From an uncultured Alphaproteobacteria bacterium (GTDB lineage: Bacteria; Pseudomonadota; Alphaproteobacteria; Rhodospirillales; Rhodospirillaceae): a stretch of DNA of 64,000 nucleotides. The stretch spans positions 1,441,319 to 1,505,318 of the forward strand of contig LT599022.1 in the NCBI GenBank assembly GCA_900079695.1, written 5' to 3'. Both the position numbers and the translations under genes were made by a program. Within the stretch, counting starts at the first letter, position 1; each line of letters starts with the position of its first letter. Below the pieces are notes generated by a model. It saw only the letters and a program-made list of their open reading frames with translations, was not told the origin of the DNA and ran no database searches. Below, one piece after another: positions 9,333-18,018 of this stretch.

Positions 9333-9478
9333 GGGAGTCTCCTGGTTTCGGACGCAGGGGTCCGGTGTTCAACGGCAGGCGACGCGGCGCCCGTCGGCTC
9401 GATGCCCGCATGACGGATCAGGGCGAGCATGTCGCGCGAAGTGCCGCATTCCGCGGTTGTGATAGATCCCACGCTCAT
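9329..9478 (-). pseudogene. Truncated glutaredoxin-type ArsC remnant, 49 codons
   Basis: The first 27 or so residues read SITTAECGTSRDMLALIR then HAGIEPT, which closely follows the N-terminus of E. coli-type ArsC, including the active-site CGTSR. After that the similarity stops and a Pro/Ala/Thr-rich tail runs to the stop. The ATG at 9478 overlaps the stop of the ArsR-ArsC fusion (TGATG) and the stop overlaps the arsD start (ATGA), so it is still in translational register with both neighbours. Most of the enzyme (about 140 residues in full-length ArsC) is missing, so reductase activity is unlikely. It could be a relay ORF or a peptide with a new role. Confidence 0.7.
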
Positions 9479-10350
9479 CAAACGCGATCCGCCGATGCCT
9501 TCATGGTCGCGCCGTCGAGTTGGCCGATGTCGCGCAGGCGGTTGCCGAGCGCGAGGCGGTCGACCTTTTCGATCGGCAGCGCGAGAAACACCGAGATGCG
9601 GTTCTTCAGGTAGCGGAACGCGGTGACGAAGGCGGCTTCCTTCTGGAGCTCGGCGCCTTCCGCCTGCGCCGGGTCCTCGATGCCCCAGTGGGCGGTCAGC
9701 GGATGGCCGGGCCAGATCGGGCAGATCTCCCCGGCGGCGTTGTCGCAAACGGTGAAGACGAAATCCATCTGCGGCGCATCGGCGCCGGAGAATTCGTCCC
9801 AGCTTTTCGAGCGCAGATCGTCGGTGGGGTAGCCCAGTTCGCCCAGCACTTTGCGCGCAAGCGGGTGAACGTCGCCTTTGGGGTGGCTCCCGGCGGAAAA
9901 CGCCCGGAAGCGCCCCTCGCCGTCCATCCGCAGGATGCTTTCGGCGAGGATCGAGCGGACGGAGTTGCCGGTGCAGAGGAACAGCACGTTGTAAACCCGA
10001 TCGGACATGGGGCCTCCGATCTGTCGTTGCGGCGGAACGGGAAGCGGGAAACCGCAGGTCTCGTAGCGCCCCTGGCAACAGGCGTTGACCATGAAGCCCA
10101 CGAGGCTCTGGATGTTGTCCATCCGCGCCCGGTAGATGATCGTCCGCCCCTGCCGCTCGGCCATCACCAGCCCGGCACGCGCCAGCACGCCGAGGTGGGA
10201 GGAGAGCGTATTGGCGGGCACGTCGAGGCGTCGCGCGATCTCGCCGGAGGGGAGGCCATCCGGTTCGTAGGCGACGAGCAGGCGGAAGACGTCGAGACGG
10301 GTGGTCTGCGACAGGGCGGCGAATGCGGCGAGGGCGATGCGTTGTTCCAT
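9478..10350 (-). CDS. ArsR repressor fused to thioredoxin-type arsenate reductase (ArsC)
   Basis: This 290-residue protein has two parts. Residues 1-100 are an ArsR/SmtB winged helix (ALSQTTRLDVFRLL, GEIARRLDVPANTLSSHLGVL), followed by a Cys-rich stretch NACCQGRYETCG that could sense arsenite. Residues 115-265 are a low-molecular-weight phosphatase-fold ArsC with the CTGNSVRS P-loop and a VCDNAAGEICPIWPG segment holding further redox cysteines. An ATG at 10008 behind a GGAGG box sits exactly at the domain junction, so a free ArsC could also be made from the same message. The gene heads the cluster arsRC - ArsC remnant - arsD - arsA. Confidence 0.88.
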   Translation of the reverse strand: MEQRIALAAFAALSQTTRLDVFRLLVAYEPDGLPSGEIARRLDVPANTLSSHLGVLARAGLVMAERQGRTIIYRARMDNIQSLVGFMVNACCQGRYETCGFPLPVPPQRQIGGPMSDRVYNVLFLCTGNSVRSILAESILRMDGEGRFRAFSAGSHPKGDVHPLARKVLGELGYPTDDLRSKSWDEFSGADAPQMDFVFTVCDNAAGEICPIWPGHPLTAHWGIEDPAQAEGAELQKEAAFVTAFRYLKNRISVFLALPIEKVDRLALGNRLRDIGQLDGATMKASADRV

Positions 10351-10352
10351 AT

Positions 10353-10372
10353 TTCAACGATAATTGAATTAT
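10353..10372 (-). promoter_or_regulatory. Candidate ArsR operator upstream of the ars cluster
   Basis: Just upstream of the fusion gene start, an inverted repeat TTCAA-N6-TTGAA (10353-10368) overlaps a near-palindrome ATAATTGAATTAT (10360-10372). AT-rich dyads of this kind are typical ArsR/SmtB targets. The remaining stretch to 10652 has no gene that I can support. Confidence 0.55.
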
Positions 10373-10652
10373 GGAATTGGACAAGCGAAAAATTCCGATG
10401 CCCGTCCCCTTTCGGGTGCCGTAGACCCGGTGCCGTAAGACCGTATGAGTGCGGAACGAGCCCGAAGGGCCGGAAGCGGAACGGCTCTTTCTCGTCAGAC
10501 ATGACGAATTGCGGACAGCTGCCTGCAGACTACCGCGGAAACGGGCTGAAGGAGGCCAACCAGAACCTATGCAAGGGTGGATTTTCGCATCGATCCTGTG
10601 CCGAAACCTCCTTCTTGAGCGGCATCTCCGTTCGCCGGATCGGCGCCCACCG

Positions 10653-11579
10653 TCACGGAATCGATCTCAACAAGGAGACCAGACGGCTTTCCGTCGCATC
10701 GCCGACGATCGCCGGTCCGACGGCGACACTCGCCGTCAGTCCTGCCGCCAATTCGACGCCGGGCGGCACCCGGTCGATATGGATACGCACCGGAATGCGC
10801 TGGGCCAGGCGCACCCAGCTGAATGTCGCCTCTACGCTGGGCAGGCCGAGATGACCGGGGGCGTCGTTGCCGTTGTCGATGCCGCGGCCGATGCTTTCGA
10901 CATGGCCGGACACGGGTTGATCGAAGCCCATCAGCGTGATTTGCGCCGGGTTGCCGACGCGGATGTGCCGAAGCTTGGTCTCCTCGAAATATCCGGTGAT
11001 CCAGAAACTTGACGAGTCGAGAACGGCGATCTTGGTTGCACCGGCCGTCGCGTAATCGCCGGGCCGCAGCCTCAGATTGGTGACATAGCCGTCGACCGGC
11101 GAGCGGATGACGGAACGGGCGAGATCGAGTTTGGCGAGATCGAGGGCCGTCGAGGCCCTCCGATAGTCGGCGGCCGCCACCGCCGCCGCGCCGCTGGTTT
11201 GCTGGAGATTTTCCTGAGACACGATGCCCCGTTCCCGGAGCCGGCTGCGTCGCTGCGCCGTCGCTTCCCGAACGAGCATGTCCTGACGCCGGGCCTCGAC
11301 ATCGGCCTGTGCCGACGCCACGGCAAGCCGGAACCGTTCGGGATCGATCACGTAAAGAACGTCGCCCCGATGGACATACTGATTGTCGGCCACCGACACG
11401 GCGCTGATGGTGCCGGAGACTTCCGGCGCGATCTGGACGACTTCCGCGCTGACGCGGCCGTCGCGGGTCCAGGGCGTTCGCGCCGACCGTATCCACGCCT
11501 GCGCCGCGACGACAGTGGCGATGGCGACGAAGCCGATGGTCAGGGCATAGCGGCCGAGCAGTAACAACGCGGGTTTCAT
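10653..11579 (-). CDS. HlyD/EmrA-type membrane fusion protein
   Basis: This 308-residue periplasmic adaptor is anchored by one N-terminal membrane segment (residues 3-28). It shows the barrel-sandwich (lipoyl-like) halves around VSGTISAVSVADNQYVHRGD and VIRSPVDGYVTNLRLRPGDY, a short helical hairpin between them, and a beta-barrel SFWITGYFEETKL as in AaeA and EmrA proteins. The ATG at 11579 overlaps the DUF1656 stop by four bases. With DUF1656 and the FUSC gene upstream it forms an AaeXAB-like efflux unit for aromatic acids or other weak acids. Substrate not shown. Confidence 0.9.
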   Translation of the reverse strand: MKPALLLLGRYALTIGFVAIATVVAAQAWIRSARTPWTRDGRVSAEVVQIAPEVSGTISAVSVADNQYVHRGDVLYVIDPERFRLAVASAQADVEARRQDMLVREATAQRRSRLRERGIVSQENLQQTSGAAAVAAADYRRASTALDLAKLDLARSVIRSPVDGYVTNLRLRPGDYATAGATKIAVLDSSSFWITGYFEETKLRHIRVGNPAQITLMGFDQPVSGHVESIGRGIDNGNDAPGHLGLPSVEATFSWVRLAQRIPVRIHIDRVPPGVELAAGLTASVAVGPAIVGDATESRLVSLLRSIP

Positions 11580-11791
11580 GAGAACAATCCGGTGAATGGC
11601 AAGGTCTGCACGAGCAGACCGTAGATGAGGGCGAAAGCGGCGATCTCGACGAGCGGCCGATGGACGAACACACGGCGCCCCCCCGCGATGGACAGGAAAC
11701 GGAGCACCACGATGGTGGCGAGCAGCGCGACGACCGCCAGCACCAGCAGCCCGGGGAGCAGAACGCCCCCGACATCGACGTCGACGATCAT
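11576..11791 (-). CDS. DUF1656 small membrane protein (AaeX-like)
   Basis: A 71-residue protein with two hydrophobic segments (residues 8-32 and 48-66). The FVHRPLVEIAAF stretch between them is characteristic of DUF1656/AaeX, a partner of HlyD-FUSC efflux systems whose exact role is unknown. It overlaps its neighbours by four bases on each side (ATGA), so translation of the three genes is coupled. Confidence 0.9.
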   Translation of the reverse strand: MIVDVDVGGVLLPGLLVLAVVALLATIVVLRFLSIAGGRRVFVHRPLVEIAAFALIYGLLVQTLPFTGLFS

Positions 11792-13899
11792 GACTCGCGC
11801 CTCCTATCCGTCGCGTGCTGTGGAAGCAGAGCGAAGCGAAGGTCGACGAGCAGATCGAGCCAGCGCGAGCGGTCCTCGATCCCGCTTGCGGTGACGAGTG
11901 CCGACAACCTCTCGATGCGTCGATCCAAATCGGCGGTCTCGACGGGACCTTTCCGGCGTCCGCTCCCGTAATGCGCGGCAACCGCCGACAGAAGCTCTCG
12001 CGCCGCATGACCGATGTCGCCATCCCCACGGCGGATCGCTTCGCGAAGTCGATCTGCGGCATGGCCGACGCGAAGATGGCGCAACAGGTCGTCGAGCGCA
12101 CTCGCAGGGGCGTTCTTGGACTGCGCCAACCTTGGCAGCAGCAATGCCGTCCGATCGACCATGAGGTTCGTCCAGTGTACTTTGCTGCGCGCACCGCCGC
12201 GGGTCAGCCGTCGGACGTCCCGCCGGGTGAGCCGGGACAAGCGCGTGATCGCCGCGTCGGCCGGAGTGGTCTGGAACAGGCTCATGCTCGCGATGCCGAA
12301 CCCGATAGCCGCGAAAACGGCGACGACACTGTTGAGGACGCCGGCGAAGGAGCCGCCATAGGTGGCGCCCAAGCCGCCGACGATCGGAATCGTCAGGGTG
12401 ATGCCGAGCGCCATGAGCGTCGCCGACGGGCGCGCTTGCAAGGATCCGGCAAACAGAAAGGCCGGTGCGAGCACCGCGACCAGAACATCGAAATCCGTTA
12501 CGCGAGGCAGGATCACGAAACTGTAGACGAGGCTGATCGCAACGCCATAGACGAGGCCGATCATGTACTTGATGACGTTCGGCGCCGGTGAGTCGACATT
12601 TCCGAACAAGGTGCAGCACACGCCGAAGATCGAAACCGCCATTCCGCCGTCGGGCCAGGCCGAGCGGATCCAGAAGGTGCAGCCGATGACGATGCCGAGG
12701 ATGGCGCCCAGCGCCGCCCGCGCCGCCATCCAGTGATCGCGATGATAGACATAGCCCCTCGCACGTGCCGGTCCGCGATCGGGCGTGTCGTCGCGCGACC
12801 GGCCGGCACGGCCGATGTTCCGCTCCAGCCGGTTGCAGTCTTGGATCAGGCAGATCGTCTCGGCGAGGTGACCGGCGAGGTTGGCGGCAAGCCTGTCTCC
12901 GGGCGTCGCCCCGTCCGCGCCGATGCGAGCCTGGAGCGACCGTGCGCGCGCGATCAGGTCGCTGGCCGTGCCGTCCCTCCCGGCGACGGCATCGATCCAG
13001 TCCTCGGCGTCCGCCAGCAACGCGATCAGCTCGTCGGGCGTGGTGTGGCCTCCGCTGCCGAGGACATGAAGGCGGTCCTCGATCTCCATGGTGAGCGGAA
13101 GCAACTGTGCCAGCCGGTCATGGACACGCTTCAGCGTCTTGCGGCGCGGCGCGGCATCGGCCGGGTCGTATGGCAGATGCGTCGCCAGACCTTGCAAACT
13201 CAGGAGATCGAGAGCCAGTTGCGTGCGGTCGCGATGGGTCTTCTGCTCGGACGCTCCGCGAAACGCGTCCCCGGCCAGCCGTCGGGCATTCCGCAGCGTT
13301 GCCGACAGCTTGCCGGTGAATTGACCGGTCATGCGCTTCGGCAGAACGAAACGATGCATCAGGATCGAGCAGAGAATTCCGATCGAGATTTCCTGGACCC
13401 GCATCGACGCCGTCGTGAAGACCGCGCCGGGATCGAGAACGCTGGGAAAACCGATCAGGCTCACGGTATAGCCCGCCAGAACGAACGCATAGGCGCGCGG
13501 CGTGCGGTCGAGCAGCGAGAAATAGAGGCATAGGCCGATCCAGCAGGCGAGCATCACGCTGCACGTCATCGGATCGTTCACGAAATTGGGAACGATCGCC
13601 ACAGTTGCCACGGTACCGACGACCGTTCCGGTGAAACGGTAGACGCCCCGGCTGAGCGAGGCCCCGGCAGAATTCTGCGAAACGATATAGACGGTGACGA
13701 TCGCCCAATAGGGTTTGGCCAGCCCGATATGCAAGGAAATGCCGTAGGCCAGCATCGCCGCGGCGAAGCTTTTCACCGAAAACAGCAGTGCCTCCGCATC
13801 GGCCTTGAGCGCGGGAGTCTTCAGGAGGGACGATCCCGCGCGCACGATCGTGGCGAGAGGTTTCCTCAACGGGCGGTTCGTGGAACTGGCGGCATTCAT
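11788..13899 (-). CDS. FUSC-family (AaeB/YccS-like) efflux transporter
   Basis: This 703-residue inner-membrane protein has the duplicated FUSC layout: a first cluster of membrane helices (about residues 45-195, with AKPYWAIVTVYIVSQ), a large soluble domain, and a second cluster (about 390-545, with HWMAARAALGAILGIVIG). AaeB relatives export hydroxylated aromatic acids; YccS relatives are uncharacterised. It is the first gene of the FUSC-DUF1656-HlyD operon and is divergent from an AraC-type regulator 77 bases away, which probably controls it. Confidence 0.9.
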   Translation of the reverse strand: MNAASSTNRPLRKPLATIVRAGSSLLKTPALKADAEALLFSVKSFAAAMLAYGISLHIGLAKPYWAIVTVYIVSQNSAGASLSRGVYRFTGTVVGTVATVAIVPNFVNDPMTCSVMLACWIGLCLYFSLLDRTPRAYAFVLAGYTVSLIGFPSVLDPGAVFTTASMRVQEISIGILCSILMHRFVLPKRMTGQFTGKLSATLRNARRLAGDAFRGASEQKTHRDRTQLALDLLSLQGLATHLPYDPADAAPRRKTLKRVHDRLAQLLPLTMEIEDRLHVLGSGGHTTPDELIALLADAEDWIDAVAGRDGTASDLIARARSLQARIGADGATPGDRLAANLAGHLAETICLIQDCNRLERNIGRAGRSRDDTPDRGPARARGYVYHRDHWMAARAALGAILGIVIGCTFWIRSAWPDGGMAVSIFGVCCTLFGNVDSPAPNVIKYMIGLVYGVAISLVYSFVILPRVTDFDVLVAVLAPAFLFAGSLQARPSATLMALGITLTIPIVGGLGATYGGSFAGVLNSVVAVFAAIGFGIASMSLFQTTPADAAITRLSRLTRRDVRRLTRGGARSKVHWTNLMVDRTALLLPRLAQSKNAPASALDDLLRHLRVGHAADRLREAIRRGDGDIGHAARELLSAVAAHYGSGRRKGPVETADLDRRIERLSALVTASGIEDRSRWLDLLVDLRFALLPQHATDRRRES

Positions 13900-13976
13900 G
13901 CGAGTGAGTATTATGCGCTTTGCGCCATCCGATAAATTCGATATTCTGCCATAAAATAACTAAATACTGCCAATCC

Positions 13977-14810
13977 ATGCCCGCGCCATCCCCCACCGTC
14001 TTCGTGTTCGACCCCGATCTGACCGATCGCTCGGCCGTCGTGGGTCAGCTCGACTTCACGGATTACGCCGCGGAAGTGCCCATGCACACGCATCGCAAGG
14101 GCCAGCTCATTCTCGCGCGGCATGGAGCGGTCACCTGCACCGCGGATAACGAAGTCTGGATCGTGCCGCCCAATTGCGGGGTCTGGATTCCGAGCGGCAT
14201 TCCGCACAGCGCCCGCGCAACCGCGAACGCCCGCCTCAACTACCTCTTCGTTGAACCGGGGGCGGCGGAGCTGCCCAAGGACTGTTGCACGCTGTCGGTC
14301 TCGTCGTTGGTCCGGGAACTGATCGACCGCCTGGCACGCGAAAGCGCGGATTACCCAATCGACAGCCATGCCGCCCGGCTGGCGAGAGTGACGCTCGACG
14401 AATTGGCGGGAATGCCGCGCGAACGCTTCAACCTCCCGATTTCCGATCACCCCAAAGTCCGTGCGATCGCAGACGCCCTGGCGGCGGCGCCATCCGACCG
14501 ACGGACACTGGGTGAATGGGCGAAGACGGTGGCGATGAGCGAAAGGTCGCTGGCCCGTCTGATGCGCTCCGAAACGGGCCTGACGTTCGGACGCTGGCGG
14601 CAGAAACTGCACCTCGTGGTCGCACTTCGGGAACTCGCCGGTGGCGCATCGGTGCAGAATGTAGCGGCAGAGCTCGGCTATGAATCGATCAACGCGTTCA
14701 TCACGATGTTCAAGAAAGCGCTGGGAAGCACGCCTGCGCAGTACTTCGCACAACGCGGCACGGAACGCCCCGTTGTGAACAGAGGTGCCGTACCGACCAA
14801 AACCCTCTGA
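13977..14810 (+). CDS. AraC-family transcriptional regulator with cupin sensor domain
   Basis: This 277-residue protein (start at 13977) has an N-terminal AraC-type cupin (PMHTHRKGQLILARHGAVTC, WIVPPNCGVWIPSGIPHSA) that would bind the inducer. A C-terminal double helix-turn-helix (LGEWAKTVAMSERSLARLM, then VQNVAAELGYESINAFITMFKKALGSTPAQYF) follows. The gene is divergent from the FUSC efflux operon with only 77 AT-rich bases between the starts, so it is the probable regulator of that operon and of itself. Confidence 0.9.
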   Translation: MPAPSPTVFVFDPDLTDRSAVVGQLDFTDYAAEVPMHTHRKGQLILARHGAVTCTADNEVWIVPPNCGVWIPSGIPHSARATANARLNYLFVEPGAAELPKDCCTLSVSSLVRELIDRLARESADYPIDSHAARLARVTLDELAGMPRERFNLPISDHPKVRAIADALAAAPSDRRTLGEWAKTVAMSERSLARLMRSETGLTFGRWRQKLHLVVALRELAGGASVQNVAAELGYESINAFITMFKKALGSTPAQYFAQRGTERPVVNRGAVPTKTL

Positions 14811-15157
14811 TCATTCCGAGTTAAACCTTTGCTACCCGCACGGAGGGCCTCGCGCTTCCTCGATCAGACAATCAACGAAACGGGCGGCCAGGTTTCCTGG
14901 CATCCGCCTGGAGGAGAACGACAGCGACACACCCTGTCTTCGGCGCGCCGTATGTGCCGAAGAGCCCTGGCCGATCACGTGGCATTCCTACATCGATGAG
15001 CGATCTGCTCGTGCCGTTTCTGACGGCCGCCAGCAACGTGCCCGGCTAACGATCTTCGGCGCGATCCGCTACGGATGACCAAACCGGCTGAAGGCGCGCC
15101 ACGCTGCTCAAATGGCCGAGAATACCGAGCCGAGGAACCTGAACTATCCCGTCTTCG
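14811..15157. other. Non-coding or decayed stretch before the AAA+ fragment
   Basis: About 350 bases with no frame I can support. It may contain degraded upstream sequence of the AAA+ gene that follows, but I see no Walker A motif in any plus-strand frame. Confidence 0.3.
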
Positions 15158-15634
15158 GGGTCGCCGCCCGCGGCCGCATCGCGTGACGACTTGGTCGGTC
15201 ACCTGAGCGTCGGGAACGGTTCGATGACCTTCCAGCGTGGCCCGCTCGCGCTCGCCATGCGCCACGGCGGCATCTTTCTTCTCAACGAGATGGACTTGCT
15301 CGATCCGGCGTCGGCCGTCGGGCTCAGGGGCATCCTCGACGACGCGCCGCTGCGCCTGCCGATGAATGGCGGCGAGATGATCCCGCCGCATCCGACGCCC
15401 CGCTTCGTCGCCGCCGCCAACACCAGCGGCGGCTCCGACGACGGCGGTCTCCACCGGAGAGCCCCGCGTCAGAACCTCGCATCCACGGATCGCTTTCGCC
15501 TCCGCGAGATCGGCCAACCCGAGTCCGAGGCAGAACTCCGCATCTTCGCGGCGAGCGGCGGCGCATTCCGGAGGAAGAGGAAGATACCCTTACCGGTCAG
15601 CGGCTGCAGTCGGAAAATCTCGGCGACCGCCTGA
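15158..15634 (+). pseudogene. Fragment of a MoxR/CobS-like AAA+ ATPase
   Basis: From about 15185 the frame reads DLVGHLSVGNGS, GPLALAMRHGGIFLLNEMDLLDPA (Walker B), PHPTPRFVAAANTSGG (sensor 1) and RQNLASTDRFRL. This is the middle of a CobS/MoxR-type AAA+ protein. The upstream half with Walker A is missing, and after about 15555 the sequence becomes random Arg/Lys-rich and stops. It therefore looks like a decayed gene. It lies just outside the tRNA-Gly element boundary at 15774, so disruption by past recombination there is possible. Confidence 0.65.
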
Positions 15635-15773
15635 CGTGACAGCGACACGATGCACCGTCGCCGCACCTTCACCTTTTCGGCAGGGAAGCGTCCGCAGTCG
15701 GCCGCAGAAATTGCCGACAATTTTTCCGCTAAGATCACCGAAGAGAGCGCCGCTTTTGCCTAAAGCATTGAAA

Positions 15774-15821
15774 CTTGGAGCGGGTGAAGGGAATCGAACC
15801 CTCGTCGTAAGCTTGGGAAGC
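15774..15821. repeat. Left attachment-site repeat (truncated tRNA-Gly copy)
   Basis: A 48-bp sequence identical to 31280-31327. It matches the 3' half of tRNA-Gly(CCC) from the CCA end through the anticodon region, then diverges into unrelated sequence. It marks the far end of the integrated element. Confidence 0.92.
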
Positions 15822-16422
15822 GGTTAAGAAGCTATTTTGGCGTCAAGGAGCGCCTATAGGTTCTTTATTTATCAATGTCATAATGGTTCTCTTAGGGTGC
15901 TTTGAGTCCGCTCAGGTTCGCAATTCACGGTCCAATTTGGTCCACACCCCCGCCGTTTTAGGCTTGCCCAAGAACAGCAAGGTCGTGTAGGTTCGTTTAA
16001 CCCCTCGACCCATGACTGATAACGCCGAGAGCGTGGGAGAGTGACGGAGGATGCCAGGGTTAGCCCGTCAGGGCTTTCACAGTAAGTAAAGGTTGCAAGT
16101 GGGCTTAGCGACGCCGATAAGCGGATAAGCTTGCAACTGACGGGCCGAAGCCCCTTCCAAAGGGCCTCGACCGCTTCAGGCCAAACCATTGGCACTGTGG
16201 CACTTTTTGACAGCACGGTGCGTCGATCTCAGCTGTCTACGCCGGTGATACCCGGCTGCGGGACTATTGAATAGTGACGGGTTCGCCGGCTAACAGCCAA
16301 TAGTCTTAAGCGAGTGTACTTCGGTGTAAATCCACCGAGGGAAGTCACATCCTGGTGTGCCGCACAATCACTGTGGTCCTGCCTTTGGGGAAAGGCGGGT
16401 CGCAGTATAGGTGCGCCCATAA
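15822..16422. other. Left end of the element, no gene supported
   Basis: About 600 bases. Minus-strand frames exist but look random. The segment holds small dyads (for example CTATTGAATAG near 16263) and likely carries the promoter of the AlpA-like gene and recombination-associated sites. Confidence 0.35.
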
Positions 16423-16707
16423 ATGGCTCTGTCCGACTATATCACCCGAAAAGAACTCGCGGCTCGCGGCCCCATCCCTTACTCGACGCTGAAGAAACTG
16501 TCGGGCGATCCGAAAGGACCTCCGACCATCCGCGTTGGTGACCGCGTCTTTTATCACGTGCCATCGGTTGAGGCATGGCTTGCCGCACAGATTGGCACGC
16601 CTGCCCATTCTCACCGTCGCCGCGGCCGCCCAACCAAGGCCGAACAAGTCGCTCGCGAACAGGCTACTCAACAGCAGTCGGCATCAAACGCCGACGCCGC
16701 CCGCTGA
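16423..16707 (+). CDS. AlpA/excisionase-like helix-turn-helix protein
   Basis: This 94-residue protein has a MerR/AlpA-type winged HTH in its first 60 residues (DYITRKELAARGPIPYSTLKKLSGDPKGPPTIRVG in part, then RVFYHVPSVEAWLAAQ), followed by a basic GRP-containing tail (RRRGRPTK). Such proteins in tRNA-integrated elements act as excisionases or activators of integrase. It is the first gene at the end of the element opposite the integrase and is followed closely by the RepC-like gene. Confidence 0.7.
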   Translation: MALSDYITRKELAARGPIPYSTLKKLSGDPKGPPTIRVGDRVFYHVPSVEAWLAAQIGTPAHSHRRRGRPTKAEQVAREQATQQQSASNADAAR

Positions 16708-16730
16708 CACCGCGCATCTGATCCGACCAG

Positions 16731-17915
16731 ATGACGATGGCAGGGACGGCGCCCGTTGCTCCCGCGCACCGATCGGGCGCGAATGCAACATCGAATGTAG
16801 TTGCTCCGACCTCCCCGAACAAGACCCGGCCCAACCCAGGCCGCATCAAGGCCCCGCAACCGGTTTTGGAGCGCGCGGGACGCGCAACTCGCCATGACAG
16901 CTATCTCGAGACGCTCAATCGAGCCGAGGCATTCGAGGGCGTCTCCGCCGAAACCCGGATCACCACAGCGACTGTCTCCGGGATAGTTCGACGCGGTTTT
17001 CCGGGGCTTGTCGACGAGATGGGATTGCCTTTGTTCAGCAACACCGATCGGGCGGTGATGGTCGAGCTGGTGGAGAGCATCTGGGATGCGAGCCGCTGGC
17101 AATCGGGTGATCTGATCGTGCACGTATCGATGTATCGCCTGACGTCGCGCTGTTTGATCGATGATCGGCAGCTCAGGCGCGTGCTGAAGAAGCTCGAGGC
17201 GTATGGATGGCTGTTGCGGCGCTACGACGCTCGCAACAGGCGGCAGTTCTCCGGCGGCATCGACCTTCGTCCTCTGGCAGCACGTCTCGACGAGCTGGTG
17301 GATGCCGACCTCGCGATCGAGCGTAAGATCGAGATGCTCAAGCTGCAGGCCAAGGCCGAGATGGACGACCGCCTCGAAGTCGAGGAAGCGATCGCCGCGT
17401 TGGCCGAATCGAATGAAGAGGGAGAGTCCTCCATGGCGGACATGAATGTCCGCATATCTTCCCTACAATCCCACTCCCATCCCTTAAGGGATGTATCAAA
17501 AGAGGCTCGCCAGGGAAGCGTGGCGGAGCCGACTGCGCCTCGCAAGCGGACATTCGATCCCGCGGACGAACGCGAGATGATGGATTTGATGCTCGCGAAC
17601 TCGGTGCTTCTGGCGAAGGCGATGAATCCGGCCGATCTCGCCGATCCGACCCCGCTAGCGGTGACCCGGGCGATCGCCTTCCTGTTGCGTGAACACGGGG
17701 TGTTCCGCGAGATACGGCCCGCATTGTTCGTGGCCGCATGCGACCGGCACGGCCTGGCCGCAGGGGCGGCAGCGCTGATCGCCTTCGAGCGCCCTGGGAT
17801 TCGCAATCCGGTCAAATACTTGGCTGGTATGCTGCATAAGCCCAGCCTCAGGATGACGATCAAGGAATCCCTGCGTCGGATGGCCTACGAGCCGCAGCCG
17901 CGAAAGGACAACTAG
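16731..17915 (+). CDS. RepC-like replication initiator protein
   Basis: This 394-residue protein matches the layout of plasmid RepC-type initiators. An N-terminal winged-helix region recognises strand order (WQSGDLIVHVSMYRLTSRCLIDDRQLRRVLKKLEAYGWLLRRYD, residues about 122-166), followed by GGIDLRPLAARLDEL. A charged coiled linker and a C-terminal domain ending GIRNPVKYLAGML (about 355-370) complete it. Integrated elements use such proteins to replicate after excision. No RepA/RepB partition genes accompany it. The first 50 residues are Pro/Ala/Asn-rich and may be unstructured. Confidence 0.65.
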   Translation: MTMAGTAPVAPAHRSGANATSNVVAPTSPNKTRPNPGRIKAPQPVLERAGRATRHDSYLETLNRAEAFEGVSAETRITTATVSGIVRRGFPGLVDEMGLPLFSNTDRAVMVELVESIWDASRWQSGDLIVHVSMYRLTSRCLIDDRQLRRVLKKLEAYGWLLRRYDARNRRQFSGGIDLRPLAARLDELVDADLAIERKIEMLKLQAKAEMDDRLEVEEAIAALAESNEEGESSMADMNVRISSLQSHSHPLRDVSKEARQGSVAEPTAPRKRTFDPADEREMMDLMLANSVLLAKAMNPADLADPTPLAVTRAIAFLLREHGVFREIRPALFVAACDRHGLAAGAAALIAFERPGIRNPVKYLAGMLHKPSLRMTIKESLRRMAYEPQPRKDN

Positions 17916-17958
17916 CCATGCTGACGAGCGACGAAGTGGCGACCCGCATATAGCGGGT

Positions 17959-17992
17959 ACAGAAAATCCCGGTAACAGAAATAATCCCGGTA
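17959..17992. repeat. Two abutting direct repeats after the RepC-like gene
   Basis: ACAGAAAATCCCGGTA (17959-17974) is followed immediately by ACAGAAATAATCCCGGTA (17975-17992). A 6-bp inverted repeat ACCCGC-ATATA-GCGGGT (17942-17958) lies right before them. Position and structure suit iterons or an origin site for the initiator. Confidence 0.5.
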
Positions 17993-18018
17993 CGATAATC
18001 AATCCGACAGGTGACGAG

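Noticed and set aside
15878..16216. A 112-codon minus-strand frame at the left end of the element
   Set aside because: No ribosome-binding site or recognisable motif; the codon pattern looks random.
17918..17953. An 11-codon frame MLTSDEVATRI resembling the start of an excisionase
   Set aside because: Too short to call; it may be a relic of an HTH gene, but the downstream sequence shows no continuation.
17959..17992. Possible CRISPR-like repeat
   Set aside because: Only two abutting copies without spacers, so not a CRISPR array; no array was seen in the window.
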